From Nanobdellota archaeon (GTDB lineage Archaea > Nanobdellota > Nanobdellia > Woesearchaeales > GW2011-AR9), in contig JAUYPT010000086.1 in NCBI GenBank assembly GCA_030695685.1, positions 1 to 15,722 on the forward strand: 15,722 nucleotides of DNA, read 5' to 3'. The first letter of the stretch is position 1. Each line of letters begins with the position of its first letter. Positions 1 to 7,169 of this stretch are shown here, in pieces. The translations under genes were made by a program, and so were the position numbers. The notes under the pieces were generated by a model that worked only from the letters and a program-made list of their open reading frames with translations, had not been told where the DNA came from and did not search any database.

Positions 1-204
1 TGCAAGAAAGCAAAAGAATGGCTGCGCAGGAGACGCCATAAATTTACAGAATGTGATGTTAGTGAAGAAGAGCACTGCCGTGATCAATTATTAGCAAAAT
101 CGCATCAGTTGGCAGTTCCTGTTCTTGATATTGACGGAGAAATCATCATCGGTTTTGATGAAGAGAAGATGATGAATGCGATTGAGAAAGGGAAGAATAA
201 ATAA
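1..204 (+). CDS. Glutaredoxin-like protein, C-terminal part (5' end outside window)
   Basis: The frame is open from the first base and ends in TAA at 202-204, giving 67 residues. The first visible residue is a cysteine followed by KKAKEWL, as expected for the second cysteine of a CxxC glutaredoxin/NrdH active site at the start of helix 1. The rest fits the fold: a DVS strand-turn, then the cis-proline strand VPVLDIDG and the closing strand and helix GFDEEKM. The family catalyses thiol-disulfide exchange in the cytoplasm, reducing partner proteins such as ribonucleotide reductase. The N-terminal strand and first cysteine lie outside the window, so whether the site is CPYC, CxxC or monothiol cannot be seen. 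The gene converges on gpsA with no gap between the stop codons. Confidence 0.85.
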   Translation, partial: CKKAKEWLRRRRHKFTECDVSEEEHCRDQLLAKSHQLAVPVLDIDGEIIIGFDEEKMMNAIEKGKNK

Positions 205-1149
205 TTACAGATTTTTCAAAACATCATCAACACTCTTGCCTTCAAACAGGATTTGATAGATCCCGGTAATTAACGGCAACTGCAGGCCAAATTTTTTTTC
301 CAGGAGATAGGCATTTTTGACTGCGGTGATGCCTTCGGCAACCATCTTCATCTCTGCGATAACATCATCTAGTTTCCTGCCTTTCCCTATTTCCTGCCCC
401 ACATGCCTGTTTCGGGAATGTTTACTGGTACAGGTAACAATGACATCACCCATTCCTGCGAGGCCATCAAACGTTTTCTCCTCTGCTCCCCAGCGGAGAC
501 CGATCTGTTTAATTTCAGCTAATCCTTTGGTCATGACATAGGCCTTGGCATTATCACCCAAATTTTTACCATCAAGGATGCCGACAAAAACAGCAAGGAT
601 ATTTTTGAGTGCCGCACACACCTGCACTCCAATGAGATCATCGCTCAAATCAATTTTCAATGTAGTACTTTCTAATTCTTTCTTCAGCTTCTCTTTTCCA
701 TCACCACCGGCTAAAACGATGCCGCTAAATAATCCTTTACAGACTTCCTCAGCATGAGTTGGACCATATAAACCATACACAGGGCCGGATACTTTTTCTG
801 TAACAACATCACTTAACAAACGGCCGCCCTCGGCAAAGCCTTTGGAACAAATAATGATTGGCTGTGAACCTAGAAAATGACGGGCATTATCGATTGTCTT
901 CTCTACTTTATCTGAAGGGACAACTACCAACACAAGGTCTGGGTTGGTAAGAACTTCCCTCATTTCTGCAGAGACAAAAATTTTAGGAGATAGTTTCACT
1001 TCTGGCAATAAATGGCAGATTCTTTTCTGCTGCATTGTATCTGCCTGCTCTTTCAAAAATTCCCAGATTTTGACGGAATGGCCTTTTTTTGCTACATGGA
1101 CAGCTAATGCCGTTCCCCAGCTTCCTCCTCCAAGAATAGCGATGTTCAT
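205..1149 (-). CDS. gpsA: NAD(P)-dependent glycerol-3-phosphate dehydrogenase
   Basis: This 314-residue protein is full length for the GpsA family, which interconverts dihydroxyacetone phosphate and sn-glycerol 3-phosphate in the cytosol. The Rossmann dinucleotide-binding loop GGGSWGTAL is at residues 7-15. K103 (in SKGF) and K182 (in ALKNI) match the conserved lysines, K182 being the likely catalytic base. The GPTHAEEV segment (129-136) and GLAGMGDVIVTC followed by SRNR (229-248) are family signatures of the substrate site. A TATA-like TTTATAG on the minus strand (1171-1177) lies about 25 nt before the ATG, suggesting a leaderless mRNA. Most archaea build lipids on glycerol 1-phosphate, so the bacterial-type enzyme is notable; it may serve glycerol metabolism or a bacterial-like lipid. 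A foldback element sits just upstream of its promoter. Confidence 0.95.
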   Translation of the reverse strand: MNIAILGGGSWGTALAVHVAKKGHSVKIWEFLKEQADTMQQKRICHLLPEVKLSPKIFVSAEMREVLTNPDLVLVVVPSDKVEKTIDNARHFLGSQPIIICSKGFAEGGRLLSDVVTEKVSGPVYGLYGPTHAEEVCKGLFSGIVLAGGDGKEKLKKELESTTLKIDLSDDLIGVQVCAALKNILAVFVGILDGKNLGDNAKAYVMTKGLAEIKQIGLRWGAEEKTFDGLAGMGDVIVTCTSKHSRNRHVGQEIGKGRKLDDVIAEMKMVAEGITAVKNAYLLEKKFGLQLPLITGIYQILFEGKSVDDVLKNL

Positions 1150-1165
1150 AGCGCTGACAAATAAT

Positions 1166-1182
1166 AACTGCTATAAATGTGT
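1166..1182 (-). promoter_or_regulatory. gpsA promoter (TATA box)
   Basis: On the minus strand the sequence ACATTTATAGC is an archaeal TATA-like box centred near 1174, about 25 nt before the gpsA ATG at 1149. No Shine-Dalgarno sequence precedes the ATG, consistent with leaderless translation. The left copy of the direct repeat that flanks the foldback element (1183-1191) begins within a few bases of the box, in the place where a BRE would lie. Confidence 0.5.
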
Positions 1183-1191
1183 TGTGGATTA

Positions 1192-1388
1192 GACTCTGTA
1201 GAAAATCTCAGGTAGTTGCAAGAGCTCACTCTTGTTCGCTCACGTACCTGCTCGGGTTATTGGCTTCAAAGTCAGGCTTTTTTATTTTATTGCAGCCGTT
1301 CTCCGTAGGAGGCAACCCTCTTGTCTGCTCAAAGTGATATAGGCAGGACTTTGACTTTATGCCAATAACCTACTTTTTCTACAGAGCC
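1192..1388. mobile_element. MITE-like foldback element with terminal inverted repeats and flanking direct repeat
   Basis: The ends are near-perfect inverted repeats: CTCTGTAGAAAA at 1194-1205 is the exact reverse complement of 1375-1386, and including the outer two bases 13 of 14 positions match. The direct repeat TGTGGATTA flanks it exactly (1183-1191 and 1389-1397), as a 9-bp target-site duplication would. Inside, GGTTATTGGC (1255-1264) pairs perfectly with 1361-1370, and AAAGTC (1268-1273) can pair with 1353-1358. The left arm carries a side hairpin, CAGGTA (1209-1214) with TACCTG (1245-1250), enclosing CAAGAG-CTCA-CTCTTG (1219-1234). There is no transposase frame, so this would be a non-autonomous element moved in trans. 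The terminal GGCTCTGTAG resembles IS6-type ends in my recollection, but the family is uncertain. Confidence 0.7.
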
Positions 1389-1427
1389 TGTGGATTAAGA
1401 AGATTCATACGCATTTGATGAGCTTTA

Positions 1428-2285
1428 TTAACGCTTCAATTCCAACGACTGCTGAATAACCCTTTCATAATCATACAAAAAAGAAATGAATAAGGTTGTT
1501 GTATAGCGGTTTTCCGTTTCCAAAAGTGCAGTACAAACAACTTCGAGTGTTTTCATTTCCGGGAAAATTACTGTTTTAGTCATTTCCGGCTCGCCTCTGA
1601 ACTGACAATGTAATTCTTTATTGGCGATCATTGCCTTGTCTAATTGCACGGTGTTAATGTTTCCTTTTCCCCTATTCCGCAAGGTAAGAATAAATTTGAT
1701 TTCACCGCCAGAAGCTGATGGCGGAAGAATTTCCATTGATTCCACTGTTAACGGAGCGCCTTGGCCATTATACCGAGTTGCGCCTTCAGGAATACTACAC
1801 CCCTGATCCTGGATATTTTTATATATCTGACGCAGCCCGATACAAGGCTTAGGAGTAAACTCCATCTTGGAATTATAAGTAAGATAGATAAAATAATTTT
1901 GATTCTTAAACTCTGCACCTAAAAGATCATTTACCACTCCTTGAAACTGAAATTGCGCTTCTTCGCCATCCTGATCGAAAAGGCTGCGTCCGGCGATAAG
2001 TGCTTTCTCTTCCTTTTCATGGATGAGATCTACAAAAGCATTATCAAAGCCAGCAACAACAACGCGAACGTCTTTTGCATCATAGGCAGCATTATTAATA
2101 AGAGCTAACCCCATATCAAATGTATCGCCCTGATGCGCTGTTCGTGGGAAATAACTTTCTTGCCGGGAAACATCTACTTCACCGATGCCTTCTTTTTTAA
2201 AATCAGCAATCTGTTTGTTGCCTTGCGTGCAGCTGATCACGAGCATAGAAATCAACAGCAGCGCTATGATTGACACTATTTTCAT
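1428..2285 (-). CDS. Secreted lipoprotein, unknown function
   Basis: I do not recognise the family of this 285-residue protein. It begins with a short basic start, a hydrophobic stretch (residues 4-18) and LVISC, a good lipobox placing the lipid-anchored cysteine at position 19, so it is probably exported and tethered to the outer face of the membrane. The remainder is strand-rich with cysteines at 148, 163, 227 and 251 that could form disulfides. Two beta-type segments resemble CARDB-like exodomains (ALINNAAYDAKDV near 61-73 and LRNRGKGNI near 202-210). Its last third resembles the end of the neighbouring 638-residue protein. The ATG overlaps that gene's TGA by four bases (ATGA, 2282-2285), so the two are co-transcribed and probably translationally coupled. 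Confidence 0.85.
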   Translation of the reverse strand: MKIVSIIALLLISMLVISCTQGNKQIADFKKEGIGEVDVSRQESYFPRTAHQGDTFDMGLALINNAAYDAKDVRVVVAGFDNAFVDLIHEKEEKALIAGRSLFDQDGEEAQFQFQGVVNDLLGAEFKNQNYFIYLTYNSKMEFTPKPCIGLRQIYKNIQDQGCSIPEGATRYNGQGAPLTVESMEILPPSASGGEIKFILTLRNRGKGNINTVQLDKAMIANKELHCQFRGEPEMTKTVIFPEMKTLEVVCTALLETENRYTTTLFISFLYDYERVIQQSLELKR

Positions 2286-4198
2286 GAGGTCATTTCCACC
2301 TTGACAGTAATAGGTATTTCTTTTTTGATGGTGTAATCATAGATTAAATCCGCAAAGAACGTTTCAATGCGGAAAGGAGCATCAAATTGTTGTAATGTTT
2401 CCGGTAAGGCCAGGAAACAGCTGGAATAGGGCAGGACGTACGGCGTTCGGGAAGAAATAGTTTCAGGAACAGTGATGGCACTGCCTTCTACACAGCGGAT
2501 ATCCCCGCTTTTTACAGTAAATCCTTTTTCTAATACTTTAATTTGATAATTTCGAATGTGATTAATTTTTCCGACTCCATTATTGGTAACGGAAGACACA
2601 AGGATCAGCGAGTCATCTGCTGCAATGTACGGATCGTCTGCCGTTTTTCCAAATCCAAAGTTAATCCGGGCAAACTCATCCGGCGCCTGTGATACAGAAT
2701 CAAGCCGCGTCCTAAATGTTGTGCGGCTGAGCTGATCGATAATCTGTTGTTTCTCCTGATCACTTTTCATCCCTATAAACGCTCTTTTTAAACTGGAGGT
2801 TGTCTTCAGGTTAGAAAGCGTTGCTTCGTAGACAAGCTTATAGCTGCCGTCAAGACTCGCCGACGGTGTACAAGTTATCGGCAGTTCGTTGTTTTCAGTA
2901 ACAATAGTTATGGTCGTCTTCGTTTCTCCTTGAAGGCTAACAACGCCGGGAACTGTCGTTGATCCTTTGGTAAAAAAACAAGAAAAGTCAAATGTGATTT
3001 CCTGCCGCCGTGGATTTTTCACTTTTACTGTCGCCGGATAGTGTACTGTTAATTCTTGACCAGAGGTAATGACTGTTTCTTTTGGAAAAAACTGTTCTGA
3101 AATAATAAATTCAGCGGTCGTTACCTCTTTAAATGATGGATCAACCGTACCGGATGCTTCCACTAAAGCCTGTTTTTGTTTTTCCCGTTCTTCATCTAAA
3201 CAAGTATCAAACTCTTCCGTTCCTTCATCTATATTTTGACTTTGGCAGACTATTTTTAAGCTGGACAGTAACTGCCGCTCCTGAATACAGCCGGGAACAT
3301 CTACAGGATTGCTAAAAGCACACGCTATATTAGACACAAAAGGATTTTCTCCCTGCGGTAATTTCCCCCGCAGACGTGCTTGCGCTTGTTCAAACTCACT
3401 TAGCTCCGGCAAGAGTGAGGAGGACGAATCATACCCAATATCAGGAATCAGCGGCACGATTAATACCATGAGAATGTAGATAACGCCGGCAATGCGGGCA
3501 AGAGCAGCAATAAAATTAAACGTTTTATTTTCTGTTTCGGGAATAACAAACAGGCCAAATAACGTCCACCAGGGCATAAAGAAAACGAGGCTGTCTAAAA
3601 ATGGCGTTACCGGAAGCTGAAAATTTTCAATCAGCCAGGGGATTAACCCAATATCTAAGAATAAAAATAATACCGGCAGCAATCCGTACAATTCCGGTTT
3701 GGCAGCTTCCCCCTTCGTTAAAATTGCCGGAAGCGCTAACACAATCATTGAAATCAACAGATATGTCAGCAGAAAAGAAGGAGTCAGGCTGCCCTGAAAT
3801 CCAAAATACCAGATTACAAATAAGACCATGGGAATAAAGATGGCAACCTTATCTTTTTCTACCTTCACGGCTAAAGCATAGCCTGCGAGTGCAAATAAAA
3901 ATAAGGACAGGTAAAATGTTAGTGTCGTTGTGCCGCTCAACGTCAAGCGCAGGAAATATTGAAATAATCCAAGGATAATAATAAGAACGCTGGATAATTT
4001 TAGAGCACTGCCAGTTATTGCTGGAGAAACACTCCTCTTTTTAGTAAAGAATTCTCCTACTGTGCTTCCTGCTCTGCTTAATTTTTCAGCAAATTCTTGC
4101 CGTGCAATTTTTTTTTCTGCTCTCGCTGCTTTTTCCCGCTCTTCCGCAGCTTCTTTTTCTTCTCGAGCAGCATTTGCCCGCTCTGCCTCTTCCGCCAT
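2282..4198 (-). CDS. Polytopic membrane protein with N-terminal charged coil and C-terminal exodomain
   Basis: This 638-residue protein is unrecognised as a family. Residues 1-45 are almost entirely Ala, Glu, Lys and Arg, predicting a cytoplasmic helix or coiled coil. About seven hydrophobic segments follow (roughly 68-87, 92-112, 118-134, 141-160, 170-190, 203-220 and 228-252). From about 255 to the end the chain is soluble and strand-rich, with a charged helix near 335-348 and cysteines at 293, 304, 318, 333, 407, 443, 569 and 594 suited to extracellular disulfides. Residues 527-622 contain the VTNNGVGKI and LIYDY motifs, matched in the downstream lipoprotein. The start is the ATG at 4198, preceded by AAAGAGG six bases upstream and a TATA box near 4245. 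Membrane scaffold or receptor is a guess from shape only. Confidence 0.85.
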   Translation of the reverse strand: MAEEAERANAAREEKEAAEEREKAARAEKKIARQEFAEKLSRAGSTVGEFFTKKRSVSPAITGSALKLSSVLIIILGLFQYFLRLTLSGTTTLTFYLSLFLFALAGYALAVKVEKDKVAIFIPMVLFVIWYFGFQGSLTPSFLLTYLLISMIVLALPAILTKGEAAKPELYGLLPVLFLFLDIGLIPWLIENFQLPVTPFLDSLVFFMPWWTLFGLFVIPETENKTFNFIAALARIAGVIYILMVLIVPLIPDIGYDSSSSLLPELSEFEQAQARLRGKLPQGENPFVSNIACAFSNPVDVPGCIQERQLLSSLKIVCQSQNIDEGTEEFDTCLDEEREKQKQALVEASGTVDPSFKEVTTAEFIISEQFFPKETVITSGQELTVHYPATVKVKNPRRQEITFDFSCFFTKGSTTVPGVVSLQGETKTTITIVTENNELPITCTPSASLDGSYKLVYEATLSNLKTTSSLKRAFIGMKSDQEKQQIIDQLSRTTFRTRLDSVSQAPDEFARINFGFGKTADDPYIAADDSLILVSSVTNNGVGKINHIRNYQIKVLEKGFTVKSGDIRCVEGSAITVPETISSRTPYVLPYSSCFLALPETLQQFDAPFRIETFFADLIYDYTIKKEIPITVKVEMTS

Positions 4199-4240
4199 CT
4201 ATTGCCTCTTTTTATTACTATGGAATATGAATCATCCTGC

Positions 4241-4250
4241 CTATAAAAAA
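4241..4250 (-). promoter_or_regulatory. Promoter of the membrane-protein/lipoprotein operon
   Basis: The minus strand reads TTTTTTATAG here, a TATA-like box centred near 4245. Transcription would start around 4219, giving a leader of about 20 nt that holds GAGG six bases before the ATG at 4198. This is one of the few leadered starts in the window. Confidence 0.4.
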
Positions 4251-4292
4251 CTTACTCCTAAAAGATGAGATCAAAAAATAATGGAATACATA

Positions 4293-4308
4293 ATTATTGC
4301 ACAATAAT
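4293..4308. repeat. 16-bp palindrome upstream of the membrane-protein promoter
   Basis: ATTATTG-CA-CAATAAT is a perfect palindrome of 7-bp arms about 55 bp upstream of the TATA box at 4241-4250. Its size and symmetry fit an operator for a dimeric regulator, but only one copy is seen and no regulator is linked to it. Confidence 0.35.
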
Positions 4309-4324
4309 GCTATGTCTTCCAAAC

Positions 4325-4370
4325 TTTAGTTGAGGAAAAATGATCTGTAAAACTATTGTCCTCAACTAAA
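4325..4370 (-). terminator. Stem-loop downstream of the bitopic surface gene
   Basis: TTTAGTTGAGGA (4325-4336) is the exact reverse complement of 4359-4370, a 12-bp perfect stem with a 22-nt loop. It starts 15 bases after the stop of the minus-strand gene ending at 4386, and a seven-T run on the minus strand (4379-4385) lies between the stop codon and the stem. A 3' end or terminator role is likely, though archaeal terminators usually need only the U-run, so the stem could instead protect the 3' end or bind a protein. Confidence 0.5.
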
Positions 4371-4385
4371 ATTTCAGAAAAAAAT

Positions 4386-5567
4386 TTATTCTATCAAATC
4401 TACTCGTAATTCCCGTATTTCCAGTGTTTTCTTGGGCTTTATTTTAAGGGCGTTATTCCCTTGCACAATATCATTGCTAAGGTCAAGAGTGTATTCTACT
4501 TCTTTAGTATCAAAGCGGGTGGCATGGCCGTTAAAGACAATATCGCCTGTTTTCAGCGCCACGACATCAACAAAATTCAGGCGCAGCCGTGCTCTGATGC
4601 TGCCATTTTTAACATCAGTGTATTCTTCATGGGAAATATCAAAATAATATGTTGGAAAATCAACCTCTTTCAATTCTGAAAAGATAACTAAATGAGAAAG
4701 CTGGTATGTTCCGCTCATCGTCTGGAAAATGACTTCATTTTCACCCTGATTGACAATCTCCGGCGAGAATTCGAGAGGGATAATCGCAACATCACAATCA
4801 GGGATGGCGTTGTACATTTCCCTGTCATTAATAAGAATCCGTAAATTTCCGACGGTTGATAAATCACAATCTGCTTTAAAACGCAGGAAAATTCTCTCCA
4901 TATTCTTCTTCTCCGTTTCGGAAACTAAGAACACGTTCTTGGACATTTGGCCGGCAACGCTGGTAACATCAGCAATGACTTTAATTTTCTCTAATGATAC
5001 ATCATTCGTCCGCCAAAAGGCAAGACCGGGGGACGACGCACTAAAAACAATGACATTCTCTTCCTGTAATGAATTTTGAGGAATAGTAATTGGCGGGAGA
5101 GCACCAGGCAAGGCTTCCCGATTAAAGATTTTTTCGCCATTCAGTGTTATCACCAGCCGTCCTTCTACGCCCTGGACAGTAAAGGTTAACAAGACATCAC
5201 CCGTATTGGCAAGATCAGCAATTGTAAACCGGAACTCGCTGGTTTCTTCACTCAAAAGGCTCTTTTTGGCTTGAGCAATATTCTTTTCCGCTAAAACTGT
5301 ACTTTCCGTTGTTGTAAAAATAGTCGCTACAGGTAAAGGATGCTCAATTTCTTTCTGAGCAAGAAAATCCAGTCTTCCAGGATTAACTTTTAATAAATTT
5401 TGAGCAGCAAGACTATCATCGAGGTCATTGCCAGTATCTTCTTCCAGAAGTTCTGCCCGCTGCTGGGGAGGAATCAGAATAATAAACATAATAATCAAAC
5501 CGGCAACAATAGCAACAAGCACTGCTGCGCCTGCTGCCGCCTGTCCTCTTGTATCTCTACGCTCCAT
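4386..5567 (-). CDS. Bitopic surface protein with pilin-like (class III-like) N-terminus
   Basis: The 393-residue product is not a family I can name. Its N-terminus is a charged start (MERRDTRGQ), then an unbroken hydrophobic helix from about 10 to 32 (AAAGAAVLVAIVAGLIIMF) ending in IPP. A charged lead, RGQ and an Ala/Gly-rich helix recall archaeal pilin and archaellin precursors, although no certain peptidase cleavage site can be read and it could simply be a signal anchor. From 35 on, the chain is soluble and strand-rich, with repeated units ending in short N/D-rich turns (VTLNGEKIFN near 139-149, ILINDREMYN near 244-253, DIVFNGHAT near 342-350). These look like successive jelly-roll-like repeats. 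Only two cysteines are present (234, 258). It has its own promoter and a stem-loop downstream. Confidence 0.8.
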   Translation of the reverse strand: MERRDTRGQAAAGAAVLVAIVAGLIIMFIILIPPQQRAELLEEDTGNDLDDSLAAQNLLKVNPGRLDFLAQKEIEHPLPVATIFTTTESTVLAEKNIAQAKKSLLSEETSEFRFTIADLANTGDVLLTFTVQGVEGRLVITLNGEKIFNREALPGALPPITIPQNSLQEENVIVFSASSPGLAFWRTNDVSLEKIKVIADVTSVAGQMSKNVFLVSETEKKNMERIFLRFKADCDLSTVGNLRILINDREMYNAIPDCDVAIIPLEFSPEIVNQGENEVIFQTMSGTYQLSHLVIFSELKEVDFPTYYFDISHEEYTDVKNGSIRARLRLNFVDVVALKTGDIVFNGHATRFDTKEVEYTLDLSNDIVQGNNALKIKPKKTLEIRELRVDLIE

Positions 5568-5591
5568 CCTGCGTTTTAAAATTATTTCTCT

Positions 5592-5601
5592 CTATATAAA
5601 G
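5592..5601 (-). promoter_or_regulatory. Promoter of the bitopic surface gene
   Basis: The minus strand reads CTTTATATAG, a consensus-like archaeal TATA box centred near 5596.5. It is about 29 nt before the ATG at 5567, so the transcript would start within a few bases of the start codon. It lies between that ATG and the stop of the receiver gene, so the two minus-strand genes can be transcribed separately. Confidence 0.6.
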
Positions 5602-5622
5602 ATTGCGGGGATGGTAAATTAC

Positions 5623-5967
5623 TTATTTAAGGTGCGAATTAATGATGCCTAACAATCTTTCAGAATTAAGATCTCCTCTCCAAATATGTCCCGTGGCAAG
5701 AGGAGGCTTAAACAAATATCCAGAAACACAGTAAATAGGGATTTGTGGATTATACTCTTTTGATACTTTTATTACCTCATCACCACCACGATTAGGAAGT
5801 TCTAAATCTACCAATGCTAGTTTATACTGAAGGCCATCTTCAATATCAGTAATGACTTTTTGGCCGTCATCATAAGACAAAACCAGATAATCATTTCTAC
5901 TTAAAACAAGTTCCCATAATCGAGAGTTAAGATGAGAATCTTCTACCAATAAAATCGGCCCTTTCAT
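5623..5967 (-). CDS. Stand-alone response-regulator receiver domain (CheY-like)
   Basis: At 114 residues this is a single receiver domain with no output domain. The fold markers are clear: ILLVEDS with the acidic pair E9/D10, and ALVDLELPNRGG with the phospho-accepting aspartate at D54 followed by the usual leu-pro loop. IYCVSG supplies the switch serine at S82. The conserved lysine of the fifth strand (normally KP before the last helix) is not found where expected: the last helix NSERLLGIINSHL is preceded by WRGDL, so arginine R97 appears to take its place, and the only nearby Lys-Pro (K87-P88) comes just five residues after S82. This may mean altered phosphorylation chemistry or a pseudo-receiver. 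No histidine kinase is in the window. Leaderless start from a TATA box at 5990-5997. Confidence 0.85.
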   Translation of the reverse strand: MKGPILLVEDSHLNSRLWELVLSRNDYLVLSYDDGQKVITDIEDGLQYKLALVDLELPNRGGDEVIKVSKEYNPQIPIYCVSGYLFKPPLATGHIWRGDLNSERLLGIINSHLK

Positions 5968-5984
5968 ATTTTGTTGGAAGAGGT

Positions 5985-6060
5985 GATTATTTAAATATTT
6001 AATGAAAATATTTAAGATTATTTTAGAGAATAACTGAAACCAACATTTTTATAATAACCT
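5985..6060. promoter_or_regulatory. Divergent promoters for the receiver gene (-) and pelA (+)
   Basis: On the minus strand TATTTAAA (5990-5997) is centred 26.5 nt before the receiver ATG at 5967. On the plus strand TTTATAAT (6048-6055) is centred about 28 nt before the pelA ATG at 6080. Both mRNAs would be leaderless. AAATATTTAA occurs twice between them (5993-6002 and 6006-6015), 13 bp apart; the first copy overlaps the minus-strand TATA box, so the second may be spare A/T sequence or a binding site. Confidence 0.55.
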
Positions 6061-6079
6061 CATTTTTAACCACAATAGT

Positions 6080-7141
6080 ATGGATATCATCACCTCTCAG
6101 TTTAAAAAAGGAATTGTCAGATTAAAAATAACTGATGCAGATGATCTCTGGTACTTGAGCCATCTCATTGAACCTAACGACTTACTGCGAGGCACAGCCA
6201 CCAGAAAAATCAAGATCAGCGACAGCGGGGAAAAGACACAACTCTCTAAAAGAACGTTAACGCTAACCATCAAAGCCGAAACAATCGAGTTGGATGACAG
6301 CGGAAAAATACTGCGCATCAACGGCAGGATCAAAGAAGGGCCGGATGATATTCCCAAGGACAGTTATCAGGCTATTGCTTTGGAAGAAGGAAATGAATTC
6401 ACGTTAGAAAAAACACAGTGGCTACAGTACCAGCAGCAAAAACTATTGGAAGCTGCCGAAAAAAAATACAGCCAGCTGTTCTGTCTTTTTGACAGGGAAG
6501 AAGCTATCTTTGCGCTTTCCAAAAAATTTGGGCACGAGATATTAACGAAACTGCAGGGCGAAGTTCATAAAAAAAGGTTAAAGACGACAGTGAAGCAGGA
6601 TTTTTATCAGGAAATAATTGCTGCAGTAGACAGCTACAATCAGCGCTATAACCCTGACCATATCATACTTGCTTCCCCGGCATTCTATAAAGAAGATCTT
6701 TTTCAGAAAATATCCTCACCGGAAATTAAAAAGAAAATAGTGTTAACAAGCTGTTCTGATATCAGTGAAAGTTCGTTGAGCGAAGTGATGAGAAAACCGG
6801 AACTTGCTGCAGTCCTTAAAACAAGCAGGTCTCGGGAAGAACAATTATTGATGGAAGAATTGCTGGCGGAAATCAACAAGGAAGGCAAAGCAGCGTACGG
6901 ATGGAAGGAAGTGCAGCAGGCCATTGATGCTGGTGCCGTTACTATTCTCATCATCAGCGACCAATTTATCCGGCAAAAAAAAATGGATGGGTCGTATCAA
7001 GAGCTCGATGAAAAAATGAAACAAGTCGATGCTGCGAAAGGAAAAATTACTATTTTGTCGTCGGAATTTGACAGCGGGAAAAAATTGAATGGTCTTGGCG
7101 GCATCGCTGCACTGCTTCGGTATAAGTTAGAATGGATATAG
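6080..7141 (+). CDS. pelA: Pelota, mRNA surveillance and ribosome rescue factor
   Basis: The 353-residue product matches archaeal Pelota (Dom34) in length and order. The Sm-like N-terminal domain (about 1-130) carries the family core DADDLWYLSHLIEPNDLLRG at residues 19-38. The middle eRF1-like domain (about 131-250) contains the FYQEIIAAVD and IILASPAFYKEDL segments and, as expected for Pelota, lacks the GGQ peptide-release loop of eRF1. The C-terminal L30e-like domain (about 251-353) shows GAVTILIISDQF and ends in GLGGIAALLRYKLEWI. In archaea Pelota enters the empty A site of a stalled ribosome with aEF1A and works with ABCE1 to split the subunits. Transcription appears leaderless from a TATA box at 6048-6055. 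Confidence 0.95.
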   Translation: MDIITSQFKKGIVRLKITDADDLWYLSHLIEPNDLLRGTATRKIKISDSGEKTQLSKRTLTLTIKAETIELDDSGKILRINGRIKEGPDDIPKDSYQAIALEEGNEFTLEKTQWLQYQQQKLLEAAEKKYSQLFCLFDREEAIFALSKKFGHEILTKLQGEVHKKRLKTTVKQDFYQEIIAAVDSYNQRYNPDHIILASPAFYKEDLFQKISSPEIKKKIVLTSCSDISESSLSEVMRKPELAAVLKTSRSREEQLLMEELLAEINKEGKAAYGWKEVQQAIDAGAVTILIISDQFIRQKKMDGSYQELDEKMKQVDAAKGKITILSSEFDSGKKLNGLGGIAALLRYKLEWI

Positions 7142-7169
7142 TAGAATAATTTATTTTGCAAAACCACAA

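Noticed and set aside
317..1192. Plus-strand open frames opposite gpsA
   Set aside because: They are antisense shadows of gpsA with no start signals or family resemblance; the same holds for frames opposite pelA, trmB, pheS and pheT.
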